Assembly (NCBI GenBank): GCA_017431345.1
Contig: JAFRLH010000090.1
Span: 1-54,626, forward strand
Direction of reading: 5' to 3'
Length of the DNA stretch: 54,626 nt
Source: Lachnospiraceae bacterium
Lineage (GTDB): Bacteria; Bacillota; Clostridia; Lachnospirales; Lachnospiraceae
This document shows positions 1-9,787 of this stretch, in pieces; position 1 is the first letter of the stretch; each line of letters begins with the position of its first letter. The position numbers were made by a program, and so were the translations under genes. The notes under the pieces are model-generated. The model saw only the letters and a program-made list of their open reading frames with translations. It ran no database searches and had not been told where the DNA came from.

Positions 1-28
1 ATCCTGAAATTAATGTTACAATATCCAT
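1..28 (-). CDS. Start of a divergent gene running off the left edge (partial)
   Basis: On the minus strand an ATG at 28-26 is preceded by a full SD sequence AAAGGAGG (37-44, 8 nt spacing). A TATAAT-like -10 box lies further upstream, at about 73-78. Only nine codons are visible, reading MDIVTLISG. This is too little to name the product. The strong SD and start make a real gene likely, transcribed away from addB. Confidence 0.45.
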
Positions 29-142
29 GAGAGCAGCCTCCTTTGAGCTTAAGGTTTTGTCGTGATTACCATTATACTCAAAAGTCTGGTTGCTCTCTTT
101 AATTATTTTTTATTCAACTGATGAAATCTTTACTCCGTGCTG

Positions 143-171
143 TTGCGGAATCAGACCGGCATTGATAAAAT
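143..171 (+). promoter_or_regulatory. Sigma-A-type promoter of addBA
   Basis: TTGCGG (143-148) and TAAAAT (166-171) are separated by 17 nt and lie 33 nt upstream of the addB start codon. A purine-rich SD (CGGGGGA, about 194-200) sits just before ATG 205. Confidence 0.55.
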
Positions 172-204
172 CAGTATAAACAGTATTCAGAAACGGGGGA
201 TCCC

Positions 205-3200
205 ATGTCTCTTACATTCCTTTTCGGCGGCGCCGGCAGCGGAAAATCCACCCTGCTCCGGAACCGCCTGATCCGTTCCTCTTTAACAGATGCCGATACC
301 CGCCACGTCATCCTGGTGCCTGAACAGTTCACCATGCAGACGCAGCGGGATATCCTCGCGGCGCACCCGCGGCATGCTTCCGTCAATATAGAGGTACTGA
401 GTTTTGAACGGCTTGCATACAGAGTCCTGTCGGAACGCAGCAGCGAAAGCTTTACCGTCCTTACCGAGATGGGCAAGCAGATGCTTCTTCGGCGTGCTTC
501 CGAAGACAGCAGCAGAGAACTAACGGTATTCTCGGGCAGTATCCGCCGCCCGGGTTTCTTAAGGTCGCTCTCGGAAATGATCTCCGAATTCTATCAGTAT
601 GATTCGGGAGACCTGGCGGAGATCGCCGGGCAGTTTTATGACCAGCCGCTGCTGAAAAGGAAACTTGCAGATCTTGGAACGATCAAAAAAACGTTTGAAG
701 CAAGAAGAGAAAACGGTCAGATCACCGCAGAGGAATTGCTGCCCGGACTGCTGCGGCTGCTTCCCGGATCGGATTATATGGCCGGCTGCAGACTGTATAT
801 TGACGGTTTTACAGGTTTCACGCCCGTGCAGCTTTCCATATTGGATCTCCTTATGTCCCAGTCTTCCCATATGGAAATCACACTTCTCCTGCCTGAAACG
901 GAAGCCGGGGAGAAGGAGAGCAGGCCGACCGATCTTTTCTTTATGGGCAAAACTACAGCAGATGCGCTGAAGAAAGCCGCAGAGGAGAAGAAGATCGGCT
1001 GCGAAAAGATCGTATTGCGGGAGGACGTCCGGCATGCCGGATCGCCGGAACTGAAATTCCTGACAGAACATTTCATGCGCTTCGGGAAGAAGACGGTATA
1101 TGACGGAGAATGCAGCGGAATCAGCGTGATCAGACTGCGCAATGAAGCAGCAGAGGCTGCCTTCGCCGCTCAGACGATCTCGCATCTGGTCAGGGAAGAA
1201 GGGTACAGATACCGTGACATAGCCGTGGTGACAGGAGATACAGAGACCTACAGAAGGTACCTGATCACGGCGTTTCAGAGAGCCGGAATTCCTTTTTTCT
1301 GTGACAGTCGGAAAGGACTGGCCGGAGACCCGCTGGCAGAATACCTGCTCTGCGCATTGGAGATCATCAGCACGGATTTCTCGTATGAAAGCGTGATGCG
1401 GTTTATCAGGTGCGGAATCGGCCCGCTGGAGCCGGAAAGAGCGGATCTTTTTGATACCTATCTGTATATCACCGGAATACGGGGAAGAAAAGCCTACGCC
1501 AGTGACTTCGGATGGTGTCCGGAACGATATCTTGAAGAGAAGATGGAACAGATCAATGCAGCCAGGGAAGAACTTGTTCATGTGCTGTCTGATCTTACGG
1601 CACTGGCGGGAAAAGGTACCCATACAGGAGAAGAATGGATCACTGCGCTCCGAAAGCTGATGGAAAGGGCATATGTTCCATCCCGCATGCAGGAACTTGC
1701 AGACGCTGCTGCTGCGGAAGGAGACGGGGAAAGAGCGGACGAATACAGCAGAGTGTGTGAGTTCTTTGACACCTTTCTTTCAGAAACCGAAGCATTGTTC
1801 TCCGAAGAATTGTTCGATCCGGACAGTTTCCTGAAACTGCTGGAAGCGGGGATCGCGGAAGGCAGGCTCGGCATGCTGCCGTCCGGGATGGATCAGGTAC
1901 AGATCGGAGATATCAGGCGCAGCCGTCAGAATGAGATCAGGGCGGTGATCCTGCTCGGCATGAACGACGGACTGATTCCGTCCCCCGGCGCTTCCGGCGG
2001 CATTCTTTCGGAAAATGAACGAACAGTACTCCTGGAACGAGGCGTCAGTCTGGCGCCCGCAGCTTTTGACATGGCCTGCCAGGAAAGGGCGTATCTGTAT
2101 ATGCTCCTCTGCAGGCCGAAGGAAAGGCTGTATCTGTCTTTTCATACGCAGAACGGAACCGGCAGTGCCGTCAGGCCTTCCTATCTTCTTCCACAGCTCA
2201 TCGCGATGTATCCCGGCCTTCCGATCCGGACGGCAGAGGATCAGGATACAGCAGATAAGATCACCGGTCTGCCGGCTCTGAAGATGACGTTCGCGGACGG
2301 CGTTCTGAAGAAGACGGAGGAAGCGGAGAGAGAAACACCGGATCCCGGATTTGACGCAATTGCCGCGCTCCTTGAAAAACTGGATAAAGATACCTTTGAA
2401 CGTATTCTGACAGCCGCCTTTCCTGTGCCCGCGGAGCGCAGGATCCTTCCATCCACAGCCGGTCTCCTGTACGGACGGGATATACGCCTCAGTGTGACCA
2501 GGCTGGAAGCGTTTGCGGAATGCGCAGCCGCCCATTTTCTGAAATACGGTCTGAGACTCCGGGAGAGAAAGAAATATACGGTCGACCAGATGGACAGGGG
2601 AACCTTCTTTCACGCCGTTATGGACAGCTTCTTTGCGCTTCTGAAAGAGGAAGGTCTTCAGATCGAAACGCTTTCCGAAGAAGACAGGGAGCGTATCACC
2701 GGAGCGGCTGTTCAGCTGGCGAAGCGGGATGAAAAGATCAGCAGGATGGAAGCGGAAAGCGCAGAGGGCGCTTACAGGACAGAACGATTTGCCGGCCTTC
2801 TGGACAGGGGGATCCGGGCAGTATGCGATCTGATGAAGCGGGGCAGCTTCCGGCAGGAGGCAAGCGAGATGCTCTTCTCCGGATACAACGATAAAGAACT
2901 GGTCATCACGGCAGAAAACGGCAGCCGGATGATCCTTGAAGGGAGAATCGACCGCGTCGATATCAGTGAAGAGGACGGAAAGAGATATGTCCGGGTCGTG
3001 GATTACAAAACAGGGGATAAAACGCTCAGCCTGAATTCGATCTATAACGGACTCTCCATGCAGCTGGTTCTGTATATGGCGGCGGCCATGTTAAAAGACG
3101 GAAAAAGCCATCCGGACAGTACAGCTGTTCCGGCAGGTATGTATTATTTTTCCTTTGCGGAACCGTTTACAGAAACAGAAGCCGGTGCTTCCGAGGAAGA

Positions 3201-3564
3201 AGTATACACAAAATGGATTAAGAACTGGTATCTGAAAGGGCTTTCAGCCGCGGATGATCTGATCGCAGCGAAGAGCGAACCGGTCTCCGGAAAGAAAGCC
3301 GGCGTTCAGCAGATCCTTCAGCTGATCGCTCATACGGGGAAGAAGATGAAGGAAGCCGGGGAGAAGATCACTTCGGGCGATGTGCAGGCTGCTCCCGTGA
3401 TGGAGAAAAAGAGAACAGCCTGTGATTACTGCCCGTACAGTGCAGTATGCGGATTTGACAGAAAGAATCCTGTATACGCATACAGAAGAGTCGAGAACTA
3501 TGAGGACAGCGAGATCTGGCAGAAGCTGAAAGAGGAGGCGTCCGATGGCAGTCAGTTGGACTGA
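205..3564 (+). CDS. addB: ATP-dependent helicase/nuclease subunit B (AddB)
   Basis: 1119-residue B subunit of the AddAB helicase-nuclease. The complex resects double-strand DNA ends and loads RecA for recombination repair, the Firmicutes counterpart of RecBCD. A Walker A motif (GGAGSGKST, residues 8-16) opens the protein. The C-terminal RecB-like nuclease has the DYKTGDK motif (933-939). Four cysteines match the AddB iron-sulfur cluster: Cys773 in FAECAAAHFL and the final trio CxxCx5C at 1073, 1076 and 1082. Length is usual for the family. The gene overlaps addA by 20 nt, so the two subunits are translationally coupled. Confidence 0.95.
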   Translation: MSLTFLFGGAGSGKSTLLRNRLIRSSLTDADTRHVILVPEQFTMQTQRDILAAHPRHASVNIEVLSFERLAYRVLSERSSESFTVLTEMGKQMLLRRASEDSSRELTVFSGSIRRPGFLRSLSEMISEFYQYDSGDLAEIAGQFYDQPLLKRKLADLGTIKKTFEARRENGQITAEELLPGLLRLLPGSDYMAGCRLYIDGFTGFTPVQLSILDLLMSQSSHMEITLLLPETEAGEKESRPTDLFFMGKTTADALKKAAEEKKIGCEKIVLREDVRHAGSPELKFLTEHFMRFGKKTVYDGECSGISVIRLRNEAAEAAFAAQTISHLVREEGYRYRDIAVVTGDTETYRRYLITAFQRAGIPFFCDSRKGLAGDPLAEYLLCALEIISTDFSYESVMRFIRCGIGPLEPERADLFDTYLYITGIRGRKAYASDFGWCPERYLEEKMEQINAAREELVHVLSDLTALAGKGTHTGEEWITALRKLMERAYVPSRMQELADAAAAEGDGERADEYSRVCEFFDTFLSETEALFSEELFDPDSFLKLLEAGIAEGRLGMLPSGMDQVQIGDIRRSRQNEIRAVILLGMNDGLIPSPGASGGILSENERTVLLERGVSLAPAAFDMACQERAYLYMLLCRPKERLYLSFHTQNGTGSAVRPSYLLPQLIAMYPGLPIRTAEDQDTADKITGLPALKMTFADGVLKKTEEAERETPDPGFDAIAALLEKLDKDTFERILTAAFPVPAERRILPSTAGLLYGRDIRLSVTRLEAFAECAAAHFLKYGLRLRERKKYTVDQMDRGTFFHAVMDSFFALLKEEGLQIETLSEEDRERITGAAVQLAKRDEKISRMEAESAEGAYRTERFAGLLDRGIRAVCDLMKRGSFRQEASEMLFSGYNDKELVITAENGSRMILEGRIDRVDISEEDGKRYVRVVDYKTGDKTLSLNSIYNGLSMQLVLYMAAAMLKDGKSHPDSTAVPAGMYYFSFAEPFTETEAGASEEEVYTKWIKNWYLKGLSAADDLIAAKSEPVSGKKAGVQQILQLIAHTGKKMKEAGEKITSGDVQAAPVMEKKRTACDYCPYSAVCGFDRKNPVYAYRRVENYEDSEIWQKLKEEASDGSQLD

Positions 3565-6500
3565 AGAACAGAAAAAAGTCATCTATACAAGGGACAGGGA
3601 TATCCTGGTATCCGCCGCGGCAGGAAGCGGAAAGACAGCCGTGCTGGTCGAACGGATCGTTCAGCGGATCACAGACCCTTCGGATCCGGTCTCGGTCACA
3701 TCCCTCCTGGTGGTCACATTCACAAGAGCCGCCGCTGCCGAAATGAAGGAACGGCTGAATGATGCGCTGGCAAAACGGATGGAGAAAGATCCGGAAAATC
3801 CGCTGCTTGCAAAGCAGGCGGCGCTCCTTCCGCAGGCCCAGATCTGTACGATCGACAGTTTCTGCCAGTGGCTGGTAAAGCAGTATTTCTTCCTGCTGGA
3901 TATTGATCCGGATTTCAGGATCGCCGATCAGGGGGAGGATCTTCTCCTGAAGGAGGACTGTCTGGACAGGGCGCTTTCGGAAGCCTATGAGAAAAACGAC
4001 AATGATTTCAGACAGCTGATGGACTGTATGTCCAAAGATATGAATGACAGAGCTGTAAGGGATATGATTCTTGACATCTTCGATACCTGCGAAAGCATGC
4101 CGTGGCCGGAGAGAACGCTGGAAGCCCTGATGCAGGAATATGACGGCAGTGTCCGGGATCTTGCCGGACAAAGCTGGTTCCTTTCCTGGGGACAAAGTAC
4201 AAGGATCGGTCTTATGTCTTTCGCGGACAGCCTGAAGATGGCAGCCGCGGAATCTTCGGAATATCCGGAACTTGAAAAATATACGGATATGTTCCTTTCG
4301 GATCTCGGAATGGTCAATGATATTCTGGCTTCGGAAAGCTTTGGGGAGATGTATGAAAAGCTTGCCCACCTTTCCTTTGCAAGAAAACCGGGCATCCGGA
4401 AACTGGGCAATACAGACCCGGCCGTAAAAGAAAAACTCTCTGCCTGGAGGGATGCTGTAAAGGATGGATTGAAGGCTCTTTTTCCCGGGGGAAGCGGGGA
4501 TATCCGGCTGGAAGCGGAACTGGCTGCCCGGACAGATCCCGTGCGGCGTGAGATCATCGGGCTGACGCTTCGCTTCGGAGAGATCTATGCGGCGGAAAAA
4601 AGAAAAAGGGATCTGGCAACGTTTTCGGATATTGAACATCTGGCCCTGAGACTTCTCTGGAGATGGGAGGAAGACGAACTTGTTCCGACAGAACTGCAGC
4701 AGGAACTGAAAGGGCTGTTCCGGGAGGTCATGACAGATGAATATCAGGACAGCAATCTGGTCCAGGAAGAGATCCTGCGGGCTTTCGGGAAGAACGGCGG
4801 GCCGGGTGCAGACAGATTTATGGTGGGCGATGTCAAGCAGAGCATTTATCGTTTCCGCATGGCAAGACCTGAAATCTTTATGGAAAAATACAGGACCTAT
4901 TCTCCGGATCAGGATGCAGGAAGCGGATACAGGATCGATCTCGGGAAGAATTTCAGATCCAGGAATTCTGTACTCGCAGGCGTCAACCATATCTTCTCGC
5001 AGGTCATGACAGAGGAACTGGGAGGGATTCCCTATGATGATGCCGCATGCCTGAAATACGGTGCCGGGTATGAACTGGAAGATCCGGAAACGGAACTGCT
5101 GATCTGCGACCACTCGCCCGGAGGCACCGAAGGGATCGAAGCGGAAGCGGGGATGATCGCGGATAAGATCCGGGAACTCATGGACCCTGCGGCCGGCCTG
5201 AAGCTGTGGGATGCAAAGGAAAACAGGGAAAGACCGGTTTGTTACAGGGATATCGTTATTCTTGTACGGTCTGCAGAAAGCATGGCGGAACCGCTGAGAC
5301 GGGTGCTCATGTCCCGCGGGATTCCTGCACATGCGCAGGAGAACAAGGGGTATTTTTCCGCGCCGGAGGTGCAGATCCTGCTTTCCTTCCTGAAGATCAT
5401 TGACGATCCGCTGCAGGATATCCCGCTCGCGGCCGTGCTTCTTTCTCCCATCGGCGGGTTCACGAAGGAAGAACTGGCTTCCATGTGTGCAGGCGTACCG
5501 GCCGGCTATCTTTTTGATAAACTGGCGGCGGCAGCACAGGACGGAAGAGGAACAGAAAAATTTATCGCCTTCCGGGATATGCTCACCGAATACAGAAGGC
5601 TTTCCGCCATCAGGCCGATCCATGAGATCCTGATCAGGCTGCTGGATGAGACCGGGTATCTCTATGTGCTGGCAGCAGAACCGGGCGGCGCGGTCAGAAA
5701 AGCAAATGTTGAAATGCTGATCGAGAAGGCGGCTTCCTTTGAAGAAACAAGCTACAGAGGCATCTTCCGGTTCTTAAGATATATCGAACGCCTGCATGAT
5801 TACAAAGTGGATGAGGGAGAAGCTTCCGCACTGTCGGAAAATGAAGACCTGGTGCGGATCACGACCATCCATAAAAGCAAAGGGATGGAATATCCGGTCG
5901 TCTTCGTTGCCGGAACGGGGCGCTCCTTCAATCTGCAGGATGCACAGGCGTCGATGCTCCTTCACCAGGACAGGGGGATCGCCTGCGACCTGATCGATCC
6001 GAAGAGACGGACAAAGACGCCGCTGCTGTATAAGAAGCTGACTGCAGAGCAGATCAAAAAGGAGAGTCGGGAGGAGGAACTCCGGATCCTGTATGTCGCC
6101 ATGACAAGGGCGAAGGAGAAACTCATACTCACAGCAAATACGGATGATCTCGAGAAGAAGCAGAAGGCATTCACGCTGCAGGGGATCCCGCCTGTGCGGC
6201 AGGCCGGCAAAGCCAATTCTTATCTTGCGTGGCTGCTGATGACCATGGAAGGAAGCCCGATCCGCATGACCGTAAAGGAAGCAGATGAAGAGGCGGCAAT
6301 GGGCGGCTATGATGCGGCGCTTGCAGGGCTGCGGGCCGACAGATGGCGGATCGCAGCAGAGGCAGGAACGGCAGACCGGGCGATCCTGGAGAAGCTTGAA
6401 AGTCTGATAACGTTTGCTTATCCGTTTGCCGATACGGTTTATCAAAAAGGGGTCGCATCTGTTTCGGAACTGAAAAAAGCTGCCGCGCAAAAGGCAGAAA

Positions 6501-7126
6501 CGGAGCCTGCAGGCTGGCAGAAAGCGGGAGAAACGGACCTTGCTCCGGACGGGAGCGGAACGTATCCTGCTTCCGGTGCAGCCAGAGGAACAGCTTATCA
6601 TCTTGCAATGCGGTGGCTGTCTCCGGAGGAGTGCAAAGACGCGGAAGCGGTACACGCGGGCCTGGAGCGTCTGGTCAGGGAAGACCGGCTGTCACAGGAA
6701 GAGATGGAAATGATCGCGCCGGGAAAGATCAGCCGGTTCTATGCTTCCCGGCTGGGCCGGATCGCGGCAGAAGCGTCTGCATCCGGAAAGCTGTACTGTG
6801 AGAAGCAGTTCATCAGCCGCCTGCCGCTGTCTGCATACAGACAGATCCGGGAGACCGGGCAGTATGAGAAGGCGCACGAAGAGGGAGAATGGATGATCCT
6901 GCAGGGGATCACGGACGCTTATGCTGTCACGGAGGACGGCATCATTTTATGGGATTACAAGACAGACAGTGTGCCCGGGACAGGCGGAGAACAGAAGCTG
7001 ATGGAACTGTACGGAATCCAGATGAAGCTGTACGCGGAAGCTCTGAGCGCCGCACTCGGAAAACCGGTAAGGGAAGTGTATCTCTATTCCTTTGCCCTTG
7101 AGAAGGCAATTGTTGTATCAGACTAA
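3545..7126 (+). CDS. addA: ATP-dependent helicase/nuclease subunit A (AddA)
   Basis: 1193-residue UvrD-like (SF1) helicase with a C-terminal nuclease, partner of AddB. Visible motifs in order: Q motif WTEEQKKVI, Walker A AAAGSGKT (24-31), Walker B region DEYQDSN, motif VI LYVAMTRAKEKL, and the nuclease motif WDYKTD (Asp1137). The start ATG 3545 lies inside the end of addB and has its own SD (GAGGAGG, 3532-3538). The helicase and nuclease signatures are complete, so the enzyme should be active. Confidence 0.96.
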   Translation: MAVSWTEEQKKVIYTRDRDILVSAAAGSGKTAVLVERIVQRITDPSDPVSVTSLLVVTFTRAAAAEMKERLNDALAKRMEKDPENPLLAKQAALLPQAQICTIDSFCQWLVKQYFFLLDIDPDFRIADQGEDLLLKEDCLDRALSEAYEKNDNDFRQLMDCMSKDMNDRAVRDMILDIFDTCESMPWPERTLEALMQEYDGSVRDLAGQSWFLSWGQSTRIGLMSFADSLKMAAAESSEYPELEKYTDMFLSDLGMVNDILASESFGEMYEKLAHLSFARKPGIRKLGNTDPAVKEKLSAWRDAVKDGLKALFPGGSGDIRLEAELAARTDPVRREIIGLTLRFGEIYAAEKRKRDLATFSDIEHLALRLLWRWEEDELVPTELQQELKGLFREVMTDEYQDSNLVQEEILRAFGKNGGPGADRFMVGDVKQSIYRFRMARPEIFMEKYRTYSPDQDAGSGYRIDLGKNFRSRNSVLAGVNHIFSQVMTEELGGIPYDDAACLKYGAGYELEDPETELLICDHSPGGTEGIEAEAGMIADKIRELMDPAAGLKLWDAKENRERPVCYRDIVILVRSAESMAEPLRRVLMSRGIPAHAQENKGYFSAPEVQILLSFLKIIDDPLQDIPLAAVLLSPIGGFTKEELASMCAGVPAGYLFDKLAAAAQDGRGTEKFIAFRDMLTEYRRLSAIRPIHEILIRLLDETGYLYVLAAEPGGAVRKANVEMLIEKAASFEETSYRGIFRFLRYIERLHDYKVDEGEASALSENEDLVRITTIHKSKGMEYPVVFVAGTGRSFNLQDAQASMLLHQDRGIACDLIDPKRRTKTPLLYKKLTAEQIKKESREEELRILYVAMTRAKEKLILTANTDDLEKKQKAFTLQGIPPVRQAGKANSYLAWLLMTMEGSPIRMTVKEADEEAAMGGYDAALAGLRADRWRIAAEAGTADRAILEKLESLITFAYPFADTVYQKGVASVSELKKAAAQKAETEPAGWQKAGETDLAPDGSGTYPASGAARGTAYHLAMRWLSPEECKDAEAVHAGLERLVREDRLSQEEMEMIAPGKISRFYASRLGRIAAEASASGKLYCEKQFISRLPLSAYRQIRETGQYEKAHEEGEWMILQGITDAYAVTEDGIILWDYKTDSVPGTGGEQKLMELYGIQMKLYAEALSAALGKPVREVYLYSFALEKAIVVSD

Positions 7127-7135
7127 AGAATACGG

Positions 7136-7164
7136 TTCACATTTTCCGCTGCTTATGTTATCAT
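7136..7164 (+). promoter_or_regulatory. Promoter upstream of the CorA-type gene
   Basis: TTCACA (7136-7141), 17-nt spacer, TATCAT (7159-7164), immediately after the addA stop codon. The gene starts at 7195 behind an AAAGGAGG SD. Confidence 0.5.
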
Positions 7165-7194
7165 ACTTTACCATGCAGGGAAAGGAGGCGCCGG

Positions 7195-8115
7195 ATGTAT
7201 TGTTATATTATTAAGGACAGGCTGACACAGGCAGAGCCGTTGGATATGCTGAAGTCAGGACTGCCGTACGCGGCTGTGCTTTCACGGGAAGAGTGGAGAA
7301 GGCATGAGAACCGGTTCGATATGGGTATCGAGCACGATCCGGATGAAGACCTTATCCTTGCTACGAAAGCGGAAGTCAACTTCGATTCGATCACGGGAAC
7401 GTTTTCGATTCCGAGAAGAGCGGATCTTTCCGGGGAAGATGCGGTATTCGCTTTTGCACTGGATGAGAAAGGCATTGTTTTCATCGATGACAGCGGGACA
7501 GTCCATCATCTGATCGAGATGATCGCATCGACGAAGCGGTGGCGGTATCCGAGCCTGGAACGGTTCCTGTGCGATTTCCTGACGCAGGTCGTGAAGAATG
7601 ACCAGAAGCTGATCGATCAGTACGAGCATGAACTGGACAAAATGGAAGATGCGATCGTGCATGAGACCGGTATTGAGATCATTCACAGGGTCAATGAGAT
7701 CCGCGGAGACATCCGCGAGCTCCTGAACAACTATGAGCAGCTGCTGGATGCGGCGGAAGTGTTCGAGGAGAATGAGAACGGGTTCTTTATTGAAGATAAT
7801 CTGCGGTATTTCAGACTGTATATCAACCGCATTGAGCGGCTGAAGGATGCGGCTTCCGGCGTGCGTGATTTTGCCATGCAGATCCGCGACCTTCACAAGA
7901 CGCATCTGGATATCAAGCAGAACAATATCATGACTGTGCTTACGATCGTAACAACGATCTTCATGCCGCTGACGCTGATCGTCGGCTGGTACGGGATGAA
8001 CTTCGTGCATATGCCGGAACTGCAGTACACCTGGAGCTATCCTGTTGTGTTTATTGTCTGCATTCTGATCGTTGTCGCCAGTATTGTGTATTTTAAGATA
8101 AGGAAATGGCTGTAG
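7195..8115 (+). CDS. corA: CorA-family magnesium/divalent cation transporter
   Basis: 306-residue protein with the CorA layout: a large N-terminal cytoplasmic domain, a long helix rich in charged residues (about 130-245), and two C-terminal membrane helices. The selectivity motif YGMNF lies between the helices in a GWYGMNFVHMPEL loop. Family members form pentamers that admit Mg2+ (sometimes Co2+ or Ni2+) down the membrane potential. It starts at ATG 7195 with a strong SD and is followed directly by a MATE exporter. The symbol follows the family; the exact ion is not shown by the sequence. Confidence 0.9.
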   Translation: MYCYIIKDRLTQAEPLDMLKSGLPYAAVLSREEWRRHENRFDMGIEHDPDEDLILATKAEVNFDSITGTFSIPRRADLSGEDAVFAFALDEKGIVFIDDSGTVHHLIEMIASTKRWRYPSLERFLCDFLTQVVKNDQKLIDQYEHELDKMEDAIVHETGIEIIHRVNEIRGDIRELLNNYEQLLDAAEVFEENENGFFIEDNLRYFRLYINRIERLKDAASGVRDFAMQIRDLHKTHLDIKQNNIMTVLTIVTTIFMPLTLIVGWYGMNFVHMPELQYTWSYPVVFIVCILIVVASIVYFKIRKWL

Positions 8116-8129
8116 ACGGCGGGGGTTTT

Positions 8130-9506
8130 ATGAAATTCAAAGATCTATTTGCACCGGTAGACATGACGGTCGGGAACCCGGTGTCTCAGATTATTAAATT
8201 TACTGTTCCGATGCTGTTGGGAAATATCGCGCAGCAGCTTTATAATACGGTCGACAGCATTATTGTCGGCAGATTTGTAGGCGATGATGCGCTGGCCGCG
8301 GTCGGGACGGCGGGGCCGATCCTGAACCTGATGCTCGTCCTGTTCATCGGTATTTCCATCGGTGCCAGCATAATGGTATCACAGTATTTCGGAGCAAGAC
8401 AGAGAGAGAAGCTGTCCAGAGCGATCGGCTGCTGCATTACGCTGACAGCGTTCAGTTCCGTGATCATCATGATCATCGGACCGCTGATCGCAAGACCGGT
8501 GCTTTCCCTGCTGAATACGCCTGTCTCTATTATTGACTGGAGCGTCAGCTATCTGACGATTATCTTCCTGGGCATTGCCGGAGGCGGTTTTTATAATATC
8601 CTCGGCGGCGTCCTGCGGGGACTCGGCGATTCTGCGTCGGCATTGCTCTATCTGCTGGTCGCAACGATCCTGAATATTATTCTTGACTATACCTTCGTCG
8701 CATTTTTCGGACTGGGCGTGCCGGGCGTGGCGCTGGCGACGATCATTGCACAGTTCGTTTCCGCGATCCTGACATTCCGGAAACTGTCGCAGATGAAGGA
8801 TCTGTTCGATATGAAGAAAGAGTATCTGAAGCCGGAGAAACAGTATTCCTCTTCGCTGATCAGGCTCGGCCTTCCTTCCGGCGTGACGCAGGCGATCATT
8901 TCGATGTCCATGATCATCGTGCAGTCCCTGACGAACAGCTTCGGGCCGCAGTTCATTGCTGCAAATGTTATCGTCATGAGGATCGATGGATTTGTAATGC
9001 TGCCGGCATTTTCTTTCGGCACCGCAATGACAACGTATGCCGGACAGAATATCGGCGCGAACAAGATGGACAGGGTCATCAAAGGAGCGAAGGAGGGTAC
9101 GCTGGCGGCGATGGCGATCTCTGCCGTGCTGACTGTGCTGATCCTGATTTTCGGAAAACCGCTGATGGGGATCTTTACGAAGACGGAAGAACTGGTCAAT
9201 ATCAGTTATCATATGATGCAGATCCTGTGCGTGGGGTATATCGCCATGGAGGTGACCCAGTGCCTGTCGGGGATCATGAGAGGCGCGGGCGATACCGTTA
9301 CGCCGATGTGGATCTCGATCTTCAACTCGGTGATCATGCGTGTGCCGGCCGCTTATCTGCTGGTGTGGCTGACAAAAACGCCTGAGAATCCGAAGGGCAA
9401 TCCGGCAATGATGTTCCTGTCGCTGATGATCACGTGGTGCGTGGGCGCGATGCTGACATTCATCATGTACCGGAGAGGAAAGTGGAGAACAAAGGCGATC
9501 GTGTAA
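8130..9506 (+). CDS. MATE-family multidrug/cation antiporter
   Basis: 458-residue polytopic membrane protein with about twelve hydrophobic segments in two halves, typical of MATE exporters, which expel organic cations against Na+ or H+. The opening (PVSQIIKFTVPMLLGNIAQQLYN, then DSIIVGRFVG) is the usual MATE signature. I chose ATG 8130 over the upstream in-frame ATG at 8106, because 8106 overlaps the corA-like gene and the GGCGGGGG before 8130 can serve as SD. The substrate cannot be read from sequence. A second, distinct MATE gene lies at 33603. Confidence 0.92.
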   Translation: MKFKDLFAPVDMTVGNPVSQIIKFTVPMLLGNIAQQLYNTVDSIIVGRFVGDDALAAVGTAGPILNLMLVLFIGISIGASIMVSQYFGARQREKLSRAIGCCITLTAFSSVIIMIIGPLIARPVLSLLNTPVSIIDWSVSYLTIIFLGIAGGGFYNILGGVLRGLGDSASALLYLLVATILNIILDYTFVAFFGLGVPGVALATIIAQFVSAILTFRKLSQMKDLFDMKKEYLKPEKQYSSSLIRLGLPSGVTQAIISMSMIIVQSLTNSFGPQFIAANVIVMRIDGFVMLPAFSFGTAMTTYAGQNIGANKMDRVIKGAKEGTLAAMAISAVLTVLILIFGKPLMGIFTKTEELVNISYHMMQILCVGYIAMEVTQCLSGIMRGAGDTVTPMWISIFNSVIMRVPAAYLLVWLTKTPENPKGNPAMMFLSLMITWCVGAMLTFIMYRRGKWRTKAIV

Positions 9507-9520
9507 AGAGAGCTAAACAA

Positions 9521-9562
9521 GGCGATTTCGCTGTGAACTGTCGCTCTTCACACACAGTTCCG
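9521..9562 (+). repeat. Interspersed palindromic repeat, family A, copy 1
   Basis: The core contains GAACTGT (9535-9541) and ACAGTTC (9554-9560), an internal 7-bp inverted repeat around CGCTCTTCACAC. The same sequence recurs inverted at 9733-9760. A diverged copy at about 29919-29963 differs mainly by transitions, also across the flanking GGCRATTTYGC. Confidence 0.7.
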
Positions 9563-9666
9563 GGGGTAAAAAAACACGGGACCTGTCTGCGGCACGGGGC
9601 AGTTGGAAATTCTGAAAATACAGAGGAATTGCTCTCTGGTTTATAAATGTATCGTATTTCAATAGA

Positions 9667-9695
9667 TTGATAAGTCCTTGTCAATGTGCTATGAT
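9667..9695 (+). promoter_or_regulatory. Promoter of the YbjQ-family gene
   Basis: TTGATA (9667-9672), 17-nt spacer and TATGAT (9690-9695) form a near-consensus sigma-A promoter. It lies between the two inverted family A repeats, so the transcript begins upstream of copy 2. Confidence 0.6.
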
Positions 9696-9732
9696 ATATA
9701 GCATCAGACAGGCTCAGCATGGTTTCCTCAGC

Positions 9733-9760
9733 GGAACTGTGTGTGAAGAGCGACAATTCC
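9733..9760 (-). repeat. Interspersed palindromic repeat, family A, copy 2 (inverted)
   Basis: The reverse complement matches copy 1 (9535-9562) at all but about one position. It lies in the presumed leader of the YbjQ-family gene. With copy 1 it brackets about 170 nt that hold the promoter. Confidence 0.7.
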
Positions 9761-9787
9761 ACCTTGACTTTGTGAAAGGAGACCCTC

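Noticed and set aside
3368-5623. 751-codon open frame on the minus strand opposite addB/addA
   Set aside because: It is antisense to two complete helicase-nuclease genes, has no SD or family motif, and a Cys/His/Phe/Arg-rich composition typical of shadow frames.
9434-9646. Short + strand frame overlapping the MATE gene end
   Set aside because: No SD; it runs through the family A repeat and has no plausible protein features.
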